Assembly (NCBI RefSeq): GCF_963422355.1
Contig: NC_085092.1
Location: 2,794,666 to 2,858,665 of the forward strand
DNA from: Corticium candelabrum
Lineage: Eukaryota > Porifera > Homoscleromorpha > Homosclerophorida > Plakinidae
DNA: 64,000 nt
Reading direction: 5' to 3'
Numbering within the stretch: position 1 is the first letter of the stretch; every line of letters starts with the position of its first letter. Positions 36,131 through 47,569 of this stretch are shown piece by piece. Position numbers and translations under genes: made by a program. The notes beneath the pieces were generated by a model. It saw nothing but the letters and a program-made list of their open reading frames with translations. It had not been told where the DNA came from and searched no databases.

Positions 36131-36354
36131 TACGATAAAAATGTTAGGTTACTTATTGCTGGTACTGTAGGTAGATACACAGGTATGTGTAAAATCTGTT
36201 AGACAATTACATGTCAAGGGTTTATCAAGATTAAGCAGTAGTCATGTTTATTTCCTTCAGTTGAATCTATTGGCACAAAAGAATTAATAGAATGTACTAG
36301 TAGTCTCTCATCAATTCGATTAGTGAGTCCATCAGCGCTGAGACCGTGCTTCTA

Positions 36355-36538
36355 CTGACTTGAACTTTTAGTGTCCTGTGCGTAGAAGTTTGTGTCTAAC
36401 AAATTATTGTCAGTCAGTCAGTCAGTTTGCTGTGATTGTACGGACTTGAACTGTCATGGATAATATTTTTAACTTTAGTGTTTTGTATGTAACGAAAGCT
36501 TGTGTGTAATGATTATTTTTGTCAGTCAGTCAGTCAGG
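36355..36538. repeat. Two-copy tandem repeat ending in (CAGT)4
   Basis: Two units of about 75 and 100 bp each start near GACTTGAACT, contain TTTAGTGT and AACNNANNNTGTGT, and end GTCAGTCAGTCAGTCAG. The second abuts the IS5-like element. Confidence 0.7.
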
Positions 36539-38011
36539 GGGCGGAGCTTCTAGAGCATGCGCAATCTTGAGGGTAACACGCACCTTTCGCCAATCTTGCT
36601 GTACACGAAATCCACGTTTCCGGGTCTGCTTCTGAACCGTAGATCATCTTGCCGTTGACTAGGCTTTGTAAGTAAGTTCACTACTTACCATTTCGTGCAT
36701 CTTGTGAGAGACTTTGCCTGAGTAGAGACGCGTAGGAAGCCATTTCTTGAGTGCGGCTTCTCGAGGGTAAGAGACTGCTGTTCAAGCTGAAGGCGCCTGA
36801 TTCACATTCTGAACAGATATACGTGGAGTGGAAGCACAGGCGTTCCGCGTTGTTTCTGGGCAGTCTAGCTTGCTTCTGTATATATGTGATTGGCCAAGTC
36901 GAAGTTCTTACTGTGATAACTTGCACTCGATAGGTACACTGACGCGGATCAGAGTACAGTACACGTACTCTGTAGTCTGTTTACAATTAGCTCTGCAGTC
37001 TACAAGTCCCAGCAACAGTTATGTCTAAAGTAACACAACACATACGCACTAGTCCATAGCTGTAATGTCTAAATCAGAAAGCAGAGGCTGTTCTACCTCA
37101 TCTGCAGTTGATCAAGACGTGTATAGTAGTGATCTCAAAATTGAAGATGTTAGTTGTCAAAAATGTCACTGAGGCGCTGAAGCTGATGGTTTACGACCAA
37201 TAATTGAACAGCAAGCAAATGAAATAGTGGAACTTCAAAACAAGATTAGAGTTCTGGAGCAAGACCTTGCATCTGCAGAGTCTGGGTTGCAAGGAAAGGC
37301 ATTCTCATGATAAAATCAAGTCTTACACAGGTTTTGTGTAGAGAAATGTACTTGGTACAGTGTGGAGTTTGACTGAAAGCAGCCAAGACAATTTTTCTGC
37401 ATAGCAAACAAAGAATCAGGCCAAGGCACATCAAGTGATGTGTAAGCTCATGAGCTCACTGCCTTCCATGAAGAGTTGGATAGGCTAGACAAACTTTTGC
37501 TGACTCTAGTTCGACGAGATACATAGTTTCACAGTTCCACAGTTCAAGTAATTTTTGCTAGATGGGGGAAAAGTAGTCCTAGTTTCAGCCGCACAGACAA
37601 TGACAGTGCGTGACGTTCGGTTACCCCGAATGGGTTCTCCTACTACAAAATCTTCCCCTACCACAAAATCTTCATCTGACAAAACTTCCATCACTAAGCA
37701 ATGAGTAGTCTGTCTTTCCACTCCACGTGCATCTGTTCAGAATGTGAATCAGACGACTTCAGCTTGAACTGCAGTCTCTTACCCTCGAGAAGCCGTACTC
37801 AAGAAATGGCGTCGTACGCATCTCTACGCTGGCAAAGTCTCTCACAAGATGCACGAAATAGTAAGTAGTGAACTTACGTACAAAGCCTAGTCAACGGCAA
37901 GATGACCTACGGTTCAGAAACGTGGACTTCGTGTACAGCAAGATCGGCAAAAGGTGCGTGTTACCCTCGAGATTGTGCATGCTCTAGAAGCTCCGCCCAA
38001 ATATCGTCTAT
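36537..38011. mobile_element. IS5/Harbinger-like element with ~290-bp TIRs, copy A
   Basis: 36537-36830 and the reverse complement of 37712-38000 match over about 290 bp (GGCGGAGCTTCTAGAGCATG, GCCGTTGACTAGGCTTTGTA). The interior encodes a decayed ORF beginning MSKSESRGCSTSSA with a coiled-coil stretch (QQANEIVELQNKIRVLEQDL). Copy B at 49916 retains the downstream block NDKIKFYTGF, which resembles the start of DDE_Tnp_4 (IS5/Harbinger-type) transposases. No full catalytic domain remains. Copies of one duplicated MULE exon flank it at 36173-36290 and 38283-38415. Confidence 0.8.
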
Positions 38012-39587
38012 TATGAAGGTCGATGATTGACTTTGCATGGACATCATGCGGATTGACTTGGGTCATATTGAGGAACCGTAAGTGCATCTTTCCTACATGT
38101 AGTAATACTTCAGTTAGTCAGCCTGCACACCTAGGAATATACATGGAGGTCTGCTTAAAAACAACTCAGGCAGAGGTCAGCGGAAGTACTCGGGTTGATC
38201 CCCTGGTGATTTTGAGGGGCTGGTGCCCCTAACCCATACATGTATCTCCAATAAGAGTATGTAGGTAGGTAGGTATGTAAGTATGTAGATACACAGGTAT
38301 CCTTAGATGCTGACAGACAATTACCTGTCAAAGGTTTGTCAAGATTAAGCAGTAGTTGTAAGGCCTCATCATGTTTCTCTCCTTCAGTTGAATCTATTGG
38401 CACAAAAGAATTAATATGGCTGTATGATGTTAAAGATATGTTTGCATATATGCATGGACGCTAGCAGAATCTTACCACTGATCAGTTTCACTTCTTGTCC
38501 CTTTTCCCAAGCAGAAACCAACTCTTTCATTACATTCAATCTGCTTGTGAAATTGACTCCTGATGCTTCTGAAGCTAAACTAGCAAGTTTGGTAGCAATC
38601 TTTAAAGCCTGATGGAATTTTTCAAACTACAACACGGACATGTGCTAATTTATGTAACAGTTGAGAATCACTTTGACAACGCACCTGAGTGTACTTTTCT
38701 TGATGGTGTTTCAAAGCTAACGATGGTTGCTGTAGACGGGCTTTGATGAGCAATAGGTGAAAATGCTCTGTGGTTAGATTTGTAGTAATCCAAAGACCAT
38801 CTTCTGTCACAAAAAAGTTCTTCAGTGAACATGTTCAATCCAAGATCAGATCGAGCTGCCAGTATGTGATGACAAGGCAACCTCATTGACTGCCAAGTCA
38901 TGCACTGGCATGTTGCGGGGGTGACTACTATTGTATGCAACATGGTAATGTTGGTTGCCATCATTTGCGAGCTGTACCTTTGTCTTCATATCCATCTGTT
39001 AGGCAACAAATCTGTAGGCATAAGGTGTAAGATACTTCATTTAGTTAATCGGTGCTGCATCAGTGATAGAATGGTATGTTACAGGGGCTTTGAGAGTAGA
39101 CAGACTTGCTTGATAGTCTTGTTCTGATCGAAGCACTTGTAAAATAAGAAAGAACTTGTCAACAAATGTTTCTAGTGATGAGTACCAGGAAATTACTGAT
39201 TTTAACTTTGCATTCAGGGACTCCAATCTATTGTTGATATTGTTAAAGAAATTCCCTGTGCTATACTTCATTCCCATCGTCCACTGCTTCCTAATAGGGT
39301 GCCACTGATCATCAAAATACTTCAACACAATTGGAGGAGCACAATTTTGAAACTGCCTATACAGATCCAGGTACTTTTTTTCAGTTGGAGCATAGGCCAT
39401 TTGCTGTACCATTTCAAGGCATGTGCTTCGCTGGCCAGAGGTAATGCCCGTCTTTAGAAAGTGTGAAGAGAGAATGAAGACGGTAAAGCAGCAATGATGT
39501 ATACTGGGTATATTTATGTATTTTCAATAGTGTAGTACAGTACTGTGCAGATATAACAACACTACATCAGAGGTTTCACTGATCAAC

Positions 39588-39692
<105 letters not shown>

Positions 39693-40273
39693 ACAGTATT
39701 TGCCGAGCCTAGTTAATTACTGTTTCTTTTTACGTTTGTTCTTTTTATCTGAGACTACTGTATGTACAGTATTTTAGCCTGGGGCCACAATTTGCCCCAT
39801 CACCATGGAAAAGGTGTAGGTCCTTGGATTCCTAAACAATTGCTAACGTACAAGCTGCACTTACGATGTAGACCGCTTTCCTTCTCCACGGGCAGCGAAT
39901 TTTTTGCCTCCGTGAATGCAGCTATACGTCATCTCGTAGTATGTAATTGCGTCAGAAAGGGGACGATTGATTCGCTTCCGGGCAGCCTCAACACTTCTCG
40001 AGTCTCTTCTCCATAATTTTGTATATGTTTATGACTCATACACCGACAATCGCTCTTGTAGGTCGGCCAATGAGTTGAATCTTTTCCCAACAGAAAAGAA
40101 TGCGGAATCAGTCGGACTTCCCGCCATTCGTCGCTTCTAATTAGCATGACATCATCGGTCACGTGCAAATTACCGGCACTCCAAGGCCTCCGCATCCAGG
40201 ACCGGTACCGGCTCTCTAGCCACTTCGAAAAACAATAGTATGCTGAGTTGTGTTCACTACATTGGCGACGAGA

Positions 40274-40465
40274 ATGGACGAAGCCACAGCGAGTGGAACA
40301 TCAACAGCCATACCAATGCCTGTGGCAGCGTTCGGCAGGCTCTACGCCTTTGATGCGGAGTCCGACGAGTGGCCGCAGTAAGAGGAACGAATGTTGTGCT
40401 ATTTCGAAGCCAACAGCATCACCGATATGTCCAGCAATTTTTCTGTTTGCAGTCGGCGCACGCAC
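40274..40465 (+). pseudogene. gag: gypsy-1 gag, N-terminal part
   Basis: Starts at ATG 40274 a few bases after TTGGCGACGAG and encodes MDEATASGTSTAIP then AAFGRLYAFD, a common start for this gypsy type. An in-frame TAA follows DEWPQ. The frame runs to the 9-bp target site of the mini-MULE and is continued at 41756 with KLLRNLTASDKPRE. Confidence 0.8.
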
Positions 40466-41746
40466 TAGACTCGAGCCAGTCCTCCCCGCCTTCGTCATTC
40501 CCCGGATAGTCAATTCTCGCCGTGGAGAGACTGGTTTCAGACCGCCTTCTTCCGGTGCAATTAACTTTGAAGAGGTTATACCTTCTAACAGACAGAGTTA
40601 CATAAACGGATCCCGGGATCCATTTAGTGGTCGCTGCTTGTATCCTAGTATCGTGATTTGTTAGTAAGTGGTATCCAATTCTTCTACAGTGTAAATACGT
40701 ATGCCGTGCCTGTTGCTAGGCCATACAGTGTCTAGTCTACTGCAAAACAACATGTTTTCAAGGAAACGGGGCGTCAAAACATTCCGTTCTTTACGAGGTA
40801 GCTAAGGATCATGCATGCTAGTTGTTAGTTCAATCGAGCAGCCTAGAGATCTCTCCACTCTAATGTACAGTGCTCATGCAGTCGGTGATCATTCCCAGTG
40901 TAGGGTGCGATTGACCATGCAGACCAAAGAGCAGTCCGTTGGTGTCACTACAGCTTTACTTCACGAATGGTAATTATTATTCTAGACTCACTAATGGCAT
41001 CCGTCACTAGGCATTGAGATCTCAAACGTACAACATACGCAGGTTTGAAATTCATTATGAGATCGGCACGCAGTCTGAAGGTTCGTTGACAAACGATGTC
41101 TAAGCAGAAGTAAGTATACTATTGCAATCACTCCAGAAGCCTCCTCTACTCGAAGCTGACGTCGGAAAGATGATCAGAGATGTCTTTGGGCGGAGAGTAC
41201 AAAGAAAGAAGACAAAGCACCAAGGAAACGATGTCAACAAATATTTCGGCCTGAAAAGAAAGCGTGTGAACGACGACATAGCACACGACTCTTCTAGGAG
41301 ACCGAGTTCTTCTGGCCTTCCTAGCATAAACATAAATGTAGTCGACCTCTTGGAGAAAATACAGCAGCAAACGGACGCGCTGGAAAGTGAGAGGCAACAG
41401 CGACTGAACCTGGAGAGACAACTTCGTGAATTAGCTATAATTAATAACCTATAGTTAGAGACGTCTAGATTATTTCTATAAACTTCCTACATGTACAGGC
41501 TGTCAGAGCTACGAAACATACCTGCTCTTTCACGATTTCTCAACGACTGAGGCATCAGTCTCGAGACCTCAAGAAACAAAATAGGCAATTAGCGACAACT
41601 ACCTAGATAATCTGCATGTCATTATGTGACCATGAAACCGTATCTACATGACGTAAAATTCCTGAGGGCGGTCTGAAACCAGTCTCCAAGGCGAGGATTG
41701 ACTATCCGGGGAATGACGAAGGCGGGAAGAGACTGGCTCGAGTCTA
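40466..41746. mobile_element. MULE-like element with TAGACTCG ends and exact 9-bp duplication
   Basis: TIRs of about 80 bp start TAGACTCGAGCCAGTC on both sides and continue CCGCCTTCGTCATTCCCCGG and GATAGTCAAT. CGCACGCAC flanks it exactly (40457-40465 and 41747-41755). It splits the gypsy-1 gag frame. The 1.28-kb interior has no transposase but carries one ORF (41170-41454). Confidence 0.92.
41170..41454 (+). CDS. ORF carried by the mini-MULE, basic plus coiled-coil protein
   Basis: 94 residues from ATG 41170 to TAG; the frame is open upstream to an acceptor-like CTCCAG at 41134, so this may be a last exon. It has a basic N-terminal half (GRRVQRKKTKHQGND, KYFGLKRKRVND) and a C-terminal heptad-like coiled coil (VVDLLEKIQQQTDALESERQ then RLNLERQLRELA). 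I do not recognise it. Because it lies inside the TIRs and outside any known transposase, it could be a captured host exon or an accessory ORF. Confidence 0.5.
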   Translation: MIRDVFGRRVQRKKTKHQGNDVNKYFGLKRKRVNDDIAHDSSRRPSSSGLPSININVVDLLEKIQQQTDALESERQQRLNLERQLRELAIINNL

Positions 41747-41755
41747 CGCACGCAC

Positions 41756-42180
41756 GTACAAGTTACTGCGCAACTTGACGGCTTCCGACAAACCGAGAGA
41801 AGGTCTTTCACGGAAGCTCTGTCCAACCACTACAATTAACCCCAAGCATTTGGTCATGGTAACTTACAGAGACTGCGATTCAATTCAAGAGTCCGGCATA
41901 CGGGTGAGTCAGTTGCAGAGTTTGTGTCCGCGTTGCGCGCGTTATTTGAGGTTTGTGAGTATGAAGAGACACTGAACGGGAATGCTCCGTGATCGTTTTG
42001 TTTGTGGTATTGACGATGAGCGCACGCAACGGCGATTGTTAGCAGAAAGGAGTTGTTGTTTGCCGGTCGTTGGAAACAGCGCGCGCTACATACGCGGGAG
42101 GGGAGAGGAATACGCGGGAGGGGAGAGGGAATACGCGGGAGGGGAGAGGGAATACGCGGGAGGGGAGAGGGAATACGCGG
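41756..42180 (+). pseudogene. gag: gypsy-1 gag, central part
   Basis: Encodes KLLRNLTASDKPRE, then, with frameshifts, a region containing FEVCEYEETLNG and LRDRFVCGIDDERTQRRLL, the usual capsid C-terminal block (LRDR-VCG-) of gypsy gag. It runs into the 21-bp tandem repeat that gypsy-2 later entered. Confidence 0.78.
42085..42180. repeat. 21-bp tandem repeat inside gypsy-1 gag
   Basis: Units of GAATACGCGGGAGGGGAGAG(G), four before the gypsy-2 insertion plus a split unit and a degenerate unit after it (46642-46672). The translation is REYAGGE in one frame. Confidence 0.92.
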
Positions 42181-42310
42181 TGTATCGTATATGTGTTACT
42201 CTCTTGGTATACACCTTACTCTAGTGTACAGCACTACTACTCACATTGTGTTTACACACTCTACTCTACAGTCAGTGATCAATATCAATAACTCTACTAA
42301 TTACCATACA
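42181..42310 (-). repeat. gypsy-2 3' LTR
   Basis: 130 bp, TGTATC...CATACA in plus orientation; one of the shortest LTR lengths typical for gypsy elements. Differs from its partner at three sites (two of them A/G or T/C changes). Confidence 0.95.
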
Positions 42311-42359
42311 TCCTTCTTTCTTTAAAAAAAAACAAAAAATAAGTGAACTAAAGTATATG

Positions 42360-42863
42360 TTACTTTGTTACATAATCCTTCAAATACTTAGGAGGTCTGG
42401 CTGTTCTTCCGCTCCTGGTGGTGGTAGGCTTCTGCTGTAATTGTGGTTTTGGTTGTGCAATGATAGACTCGGTAGTTGGAATAGATTTGGTCACTGCATC
42501 TGATTGTTTTCGTGTTACTGGTGGATCAGCTGTGCTGGTGTTGTGATCTTCAGTCGTAGCTCGTAGTTGTCTTCTATTTCGTCGTAAATAAGTTCCACCC
42601 TCTGTTTCAACTTCGTACGATCTTATTCCCACTTGCTTAGTCACCATTGCTTTTCTCCATGTCTTGTGTTGTCCAGATGGTTGTATTCTCACTATCTGTG
42701 TCGGCTTCAATTGTTGCAAATCCTTGCTCCCCTGGTTATAGTAATGTGCTTGTTTTAGCTTTTGTCGTCTAATAGCTTCCGATTCATCATGAATTTCAGG
42801 TCTCAACAAACTTGTTGTGGTTGGTAATCTCGTTTTCGTTCGTCTTCCCGTTAGTCTCTGCAA
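42360..42863 (-). pseudogene. pol: gypsy-2 pol C-terminus (after integrase)
   Basis: 167-codon open stretch with the post-integrase region: KQAHYYNQGSKDLQQLKPTQ, then GQHKTWRKAMVTKQVGIRSY and EGGTYLRRNRRQLR, the usual C-terminal beta-barrel of gypsy integrase. No chromodomain is recognised. It ends 50 bp before the LTR. Confidence 0.88.
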
Positions 42864-42889
42864 AGGGCTTGATTGTAAACCTTCATTCA

Positions 42890-43473
42890 GTTGGAGTATT
42901 TCTATAATCTAATAGACATAACCACGGATCACTGCCTGTTGCAGCGGCTTTCTTCATCATTCTTTTGACTGTCTTGATCGATCCTTCCACCTTGCCATTG
43001 GATTGGGAAAAGTATGGGCTTGTGACGGTATGTTGAAACGACCAATTCCTGGAAAACTCAGCGAATTCCTGAGACGAATATTACGGTCCATTATCGCTGA
43101 CAACTGTGTCAAGGATGCCATACCGTGAGAAGTGTCTCTTCAAGCATTTGATGACTTCTTTTGAAGTGACGTTTTCCAGGCAATCGTCTTCCACAAAAGA
43201 ACTATAATAGTCCACAGTCATCAGGTACTCATAATCTTGAAAATGAAAAATATCAGTCCCAACTTTTGCCCATGGTCTTAGAGGAAAAGTGTGACTAATC
43301 AAAGACTCCTTGAGCTGCTTTACATCAACGCTTCTGCAAGTAGAACATCTAGATACATACTCTCGTATCTCCGCATCCATGCCGGGCCAGTATATACACT
43401 CTTTGGCTCGTCTCAGACAGCCGTTCATGCCTATATGAGCATAATGAACTCTATCTAACATTGTTGCTCTCAA
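42890..43473 (-). pseudogene. pol: gypsy-2 integrase core
   Basis: Zinc-binding HHCC region: HYAHIGMNGCLRRAKECIYW through CSTC. The DDE core shows VGTDIF (first Asp), VVSDNGP (second Asp) and, after an in-frame TAA directly following DNGP, SQSNGKVEGSIKTVKRM (Glu). The TAA sits in the catalytic core and would truncate the enzyme. Confidence 0.9.
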
Positions 43474-43590
43474 GCTATGAGGAACAATGACTCTATCACC
43501 TTTAAAGATGGTACCATTCTGATGTAACAGCTCATCTCTAATATCATAGTACTGCCTGATTGACTGTGAAACATTGTTCTTGTGCTCTGG

Positions 43591-44391
43591 TCATCCATTC
43601 TGAATCATATTCTTCAACTGCATCAGTGTTTCATCTGTCTGTGTTCCTTGCTGTAACATCTCAATACTAGTTTGGGTCATAGGTAGATACTCTGTTGCAT
43701 CCTCATCATCCAGATGTGGCACTTCTCCATCAAGGCATGCATCGCTGCCTTCATCAGCTACATAGGCTCTCGATAAGGTATCTGCTAAGAACATGTGCTT
43801 GCCTTTTCTGTAGACTACGGTCACATCATAACTCTGCATGCGTAGAAACATTCGTTGCAATCTTTTGGGAACGGAGTGTAGCGGTTTCTTGTGCAAAGCT
43901 TCAAGAGGTTCATGATCTGTTTGTATTCTGACTTGCCGTCCAAATGTGTATGTGTCAAACCTCTCTAGACCAAATAATATCGATAGCAGTTCTTTTTCTA
44001 TTTGCGCATATTGCTGCTCCGTAGAAGTTAAAGCTCGACTGGCATAAGCCACTGGTTGTCCTCCTTGCATTAGTGCTACTCCAATTCCTAGTCCCGAGGA
44101 ATCGCACTGAAGAGTTGCTCTTTCCTTGTCATTAAAGTACTTGAGAACTGGAACCTGTGTGATTGCTTTCTTGATACTGTCCATCGCTTTGTCATGTTCA
44201 TAAGTCCAAATCCACTCAACATCTTGTTTGGTCAGCTGTCTCAAAGGCTCTGACATAGTAGCCAGTTGTGGCAGAAATTTTGCCAAATACGTGACCATAC
44301 CAAGCATGCGTCTAACTCCTGCAACATCAGTTGGTTTCGGCATCTGATGTATCGCTGTTATCTTCTTAGGATCTGGTTTAATTTGCCTCAT
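43591..44391 (-). pseudogene. pol: gypsy-2 RT thumb and RNase H
   Basis: Encodes the region after RT (RRMLGMVTYLAKFLPQLA) and RNase H with QCDSSGLGIGVALMQGGQPV and IEKELLSILFGLERFDTYTF, then QTDHEPLEAL and KGKHMFLADTLSRA. It overlaps the preceding RT frame by 14 bases in another frame, so one small indel separates the two. Confidence 0.92.
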
Positions 44392-45994
44392 CAGTCAGTA
44401 GATGACCCATGTATGCTACTGATCTTAATTTCAATCGAAACTTATCCTTGTTCAGACAAATCTGTTTCTTCTGACATTGTTTCAAAAACATCTCAAGTTT
44501 CCTGTCGTGATCCTTAACTGCTTCTGCATAGGTAATGCCATTGCCTGCAATGAGTATGTCGTCTGTAATTGCAAACACTCCATCTAGACTTTCAATGGCC
44601 TCTTGTAACCGTTGTTGAAATATTTCTGGTGCAACTGAGATATCAAAGGGCATTCTTCGCCAACAGTATCTCCCAAAAGGTGTACCGAACGTGGTGAGTT
44701 TCTGCGACTCTCTATCAAGAGGAACATGCCAGTACCCATTCCTGGCATCTGCAACGCTGAAGACTTTCGCATTAACCAATTGTGGTAATAAATCTTCCAA
44801 CGTTGGGATTTGATAATGGCTTCTTTTCAAAACTGCATTTAATGGCTTTGGATCCAAACATAATCGCAAACTGCCGCTGGGTTTCTTGACAATCACTAAA
44901 CTCGATACCCATTCTGTAGGCTCATCAATTCTTCCAAGTACACCAAGTTTCTCAAGACGATCAAGTTCTGCTTTCAACTTTCCTTTAATAGCAACTGGGA
45001 TGCGCCTCACTGGCATCTGGACTGGTTTCCTTGATCGGTCTACATCTAGATGTAGATCATTTCCTAGAAGACCAACTGCCTTCTCAAATACTGTATGGTA
45101 CTTCTGCAGCATTGGGTGTGTGTGCTCTTTACTCCTCGGCTTAACCTCTTCGTCAGTGGCTATCTTCTGAATCATCTCATGGTGAGCAGTTAACAAACCC
45201 ATCTGCTGCACAGTAGCTGAGCCCAAAATTGAATTTTGCGCATCTTGTATCACAACAAATTCCACATCATACGTTTTCTCTATTCTAGGATTTGTCACGT
45301 TCACTTTGCATTTGCCATATGGTTTAACTCTGCTTCCATCATACAAAGTTATCATCTGTGCTGTGGGCATAATCTTGGTCTCTCTGGGAACCTCATTCCT
45401 TTTAAGCACGTTGCACGTGGCGCCCGTGTCAAGCTGGAATTTGACACCTTTTCCATTGATGTGCATGTTGGCATAGACCTGGCGCTGATAATTCCACCCA
45501 TAGTTGTCTCTGCATTGCATCACCTGAACATCCTGTTGAGGCGGAGTCAGCGTAAGAGTCAGGCATTCATCATCTTCGCTTTCATCTCTGTTGGTAGCTA
45601 CATGTACTCGCTGTCGTGTGTCTCTCTGTCGCTTTGATCTGCACTTCTGAGCAAAATGATTCCTCTTGTGGCAATTCGTGCATTCTTTGCCGTATGCAGG
45701 ACACTTGTTTGCACCTCGTTCATGTGTCAAACCACAATATTGACACTCTGGTTTGGGCGTGTTCTGACTTTGACCCGTGAGAGTCCTCTGTGTTTGTTTA
45801 CGTTCCTTGTCTGATGACTTCCTAGAGTTCTCAGGCTTTGTTCGCCGTTTACTCACGGAATGTACCAACTCTTCTCCTGTCATCCCTTTCATCTGGTGTG
45901 TGGTGGCCTCATAGGCTCTACACATATCTAGGCATTCAGCTAGTGTCAAACCCTTCTTTTGTAATAGTTGCTTCCGTAGCACATTCGGTTTCAC
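44378..45994 (-). pseudogene. gag-pol: gypsy-2 gag end, nucleocapsid, protease and RT
   Basis: 538 open codons. In order: gag C-terminus, nucleocapsid knuckle (CTNCHKRNHFAQKC, preceded by a CQYCGL finger), aspartic protease (FQLDTGATCNV), and RT with LRLCLDPKPLN, PFGRYCWRRMPFDISVAPEI and the catalytic ITDDILIAG. Gag and pol are in one frame here. The upstream gag frame joins it through one TGA at about 46010, where arginine CGA is expected. Confidence 0.93.
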
Positions 45995-46011
45995 TCCATA
46001 GACAATCTGAT

Positions 46012-46500
46012 CTCACAAACGTTCATCTGCATTTGTTCCAAACGAGCATGTGCGAGCAAGAGTTCTCAGTGCAGTAACATACTGATCAATCGCTTCGTTG
46101 TCCTCTTGCTGCCTCCTCTGGAAATTGTAGCGCTCGTATATCGTATTCGTTTCTCCTATAATATGCTCTTCCATTAGACCAAGAACCTTTTGAATGTCCT
46201 GCGCATCAGCTGGCGTCTCAAACGGGAGTGCATGTATACTCCCAGAGCATCTGGGCCAAACACGTAATGAATGTGGCAACTCTGTACTCACCTGATTGGC
46301 TCTTCAATCCTGAAACCAACTCATATGAGTCCCACACTTGCTTCCACTGCCTCCACTGCACCGACACGTTGCCTGTCACTTTGAGTCAATGCGGCAACGG
46401 AACATTGCTTCGTAGTACGGGCATAATGGCTGTAGCTTACGCTGCCATTTCCGCAGGTGGCACCTCAAGCTCGTTCTCTTCATGTTCAGACATGACTCAC
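46012..46500 (-). pseudogene. gag: gypsy-2 gag, N-terminal and capsid parts
   Basis: Starts at ATG about 46500 (MSEHEENELEVPPAEMAA then stop), and continues with NVSVQWRQWKQVWDSYELVS and, in a shifted frame, ERYNFQRRQQEDNEAIDQYV and LRTLARTCSFG. Three stops and one shift are seen in about 490 bp, so gag is broken. Confidence 0.85.
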
Positions 46501-46511
46501 TCCTGACACCA
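46498..46511 (-). other. gypsy-2 primer-binding site
   Basis: On the minus strand TGGTGTCAGGAGTG follows the 5' LTR immediately. It is complementary to a tRNA 3' end finishing in CCA; the tRNA was not identified. Confidence 0.75.
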
Positions 46512-46641
46512 TGTATCGTATATGTGTTACTCTCTTGGTATACACCATACTCTAGTGTACAGCACTACTACTCACGTTGTGTTCACACACTCTACTCTAC
46601 AGTCAGTGATCAATATCAATAACTCTACTAATTACCATACA
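46512..46641 (-). repeat. gypsy-2 5' LTR
   Basis: 130 bp, 127 of 130 identical to the partner LTR; adjoins the primer-binding site. Confidence 0.95.
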
Positions 46642-47201
46642 CGCGGGAGGGGAGAGGGAATACACGGGAGATAATGGCGTCCAAAGTTGTTGACAGGACA
46701 GAAGAAGCGGAGGGTGCAGGGGTACACTGAATGCAACCACAAATGCCCAAAGCCTGTTATCATTGTGGATGGTCAGGACACTCTTCTACTGAATGCAGGT
46801 TCAAAGAAGCCAGATGTTTTGCATGCAAGAAAGTGGGACACTTCAGTCAAGTCTGTAGATCAAAAGGGCAAGGCAAGAAATCCAGTCAGATTATGAAAGC
46901 ACAGCCAAAACCGCAACCCACACATCAGGTGGAACAGGCAGACTGGGGATGATGAAGAAGAACCTTTAGAGCTGAAACATATACCCAGGTCCCTGTAAGC
47001 AAAACCAAAGCGGCTCCCTTGATGACACAAGTGAAAATAAACGGGAGATGCTTGAAACAGAGGAGCAGCAGTGGCAGTAATTAGTGCCACAACTTACAAG
47101 ACAATGCGGGGCGTCTCCTCCACTTCTTAGAGAGAGTACACGTGTACCACCATACTGAGAGCATATGGGGACAGAGTAATTAAAGTGTTGGGTACTATCA
47201 A
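46642..47201 (+). pseudogene. gag-pol: gypsy-1 nucleocapsid and protease remnant
   Basis: Two CCHC zinc knuckles: CYHCGWSGHSSTEC and CFACKKVGHFSQVC. A decayed aspartic protease follows (VKINGRCLK, then VISATTYKTM and, near the end, YGDRV-like and KVLGTI), with the DTG region lost to frameshifts and stops. The frame is cut at 47201 and resumes at 52417. Confidence 0.82.
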
Positions 47202-47569
47202 CACCGGCTTAGCGTGGTCCTCAATTTGGGGGGCTAATAGATTAGACTGCAAACTACACCAATTTTTTCTTGCAGAGCCACGCCTTTTTACTTTTCGCTC
47301 GCAGTTTGTAGACATGTAAGTAAAGAGTATTGATTTCTATTTACAAATAAACTGAGTGCCGTCAGTGTGCGTAAACACTGTTATAGTCCGTGTCAAAAGT
47401 TTTCAAGGCTCGCTGCGATCATCAAATTAGAATTAGAGCGCGGCCCCGTTCCTCGGACACCATCATATTCCGGACGCGAGTTCTCAGTCATAGGCTTTTG
47501 AGCGCAGTCCCTACGACAGCATAAATGTAGGTATTGGAGTTGTAGCAAATACAGTGTCCCAAGATCAAC

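Larger units (their letters stand above)
42181..46641 (-). mobile_element. Ty3/gypsy retrotransposon gypsy-2, structurally complete, minus strand
   Basis: 4,461 bp with 130-bp LTRs (42181-42310 and 46512-46641) that differ at 3 positions and have TG...CA ends. CGCGG duplicates flank it (42176-42180 and 46642-46646). Reading on the minus strand, a primer-binding tract TGGTGTCAGGAGTG follows the 5' LTR directly and a purine tract AAAGAAAGAAGGA precedes the 3' LTR. Gag, protease, RT, RNase H and integrase are all present, but with several nonsense changes and at least two frameshifts. Confidence 0.95.
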
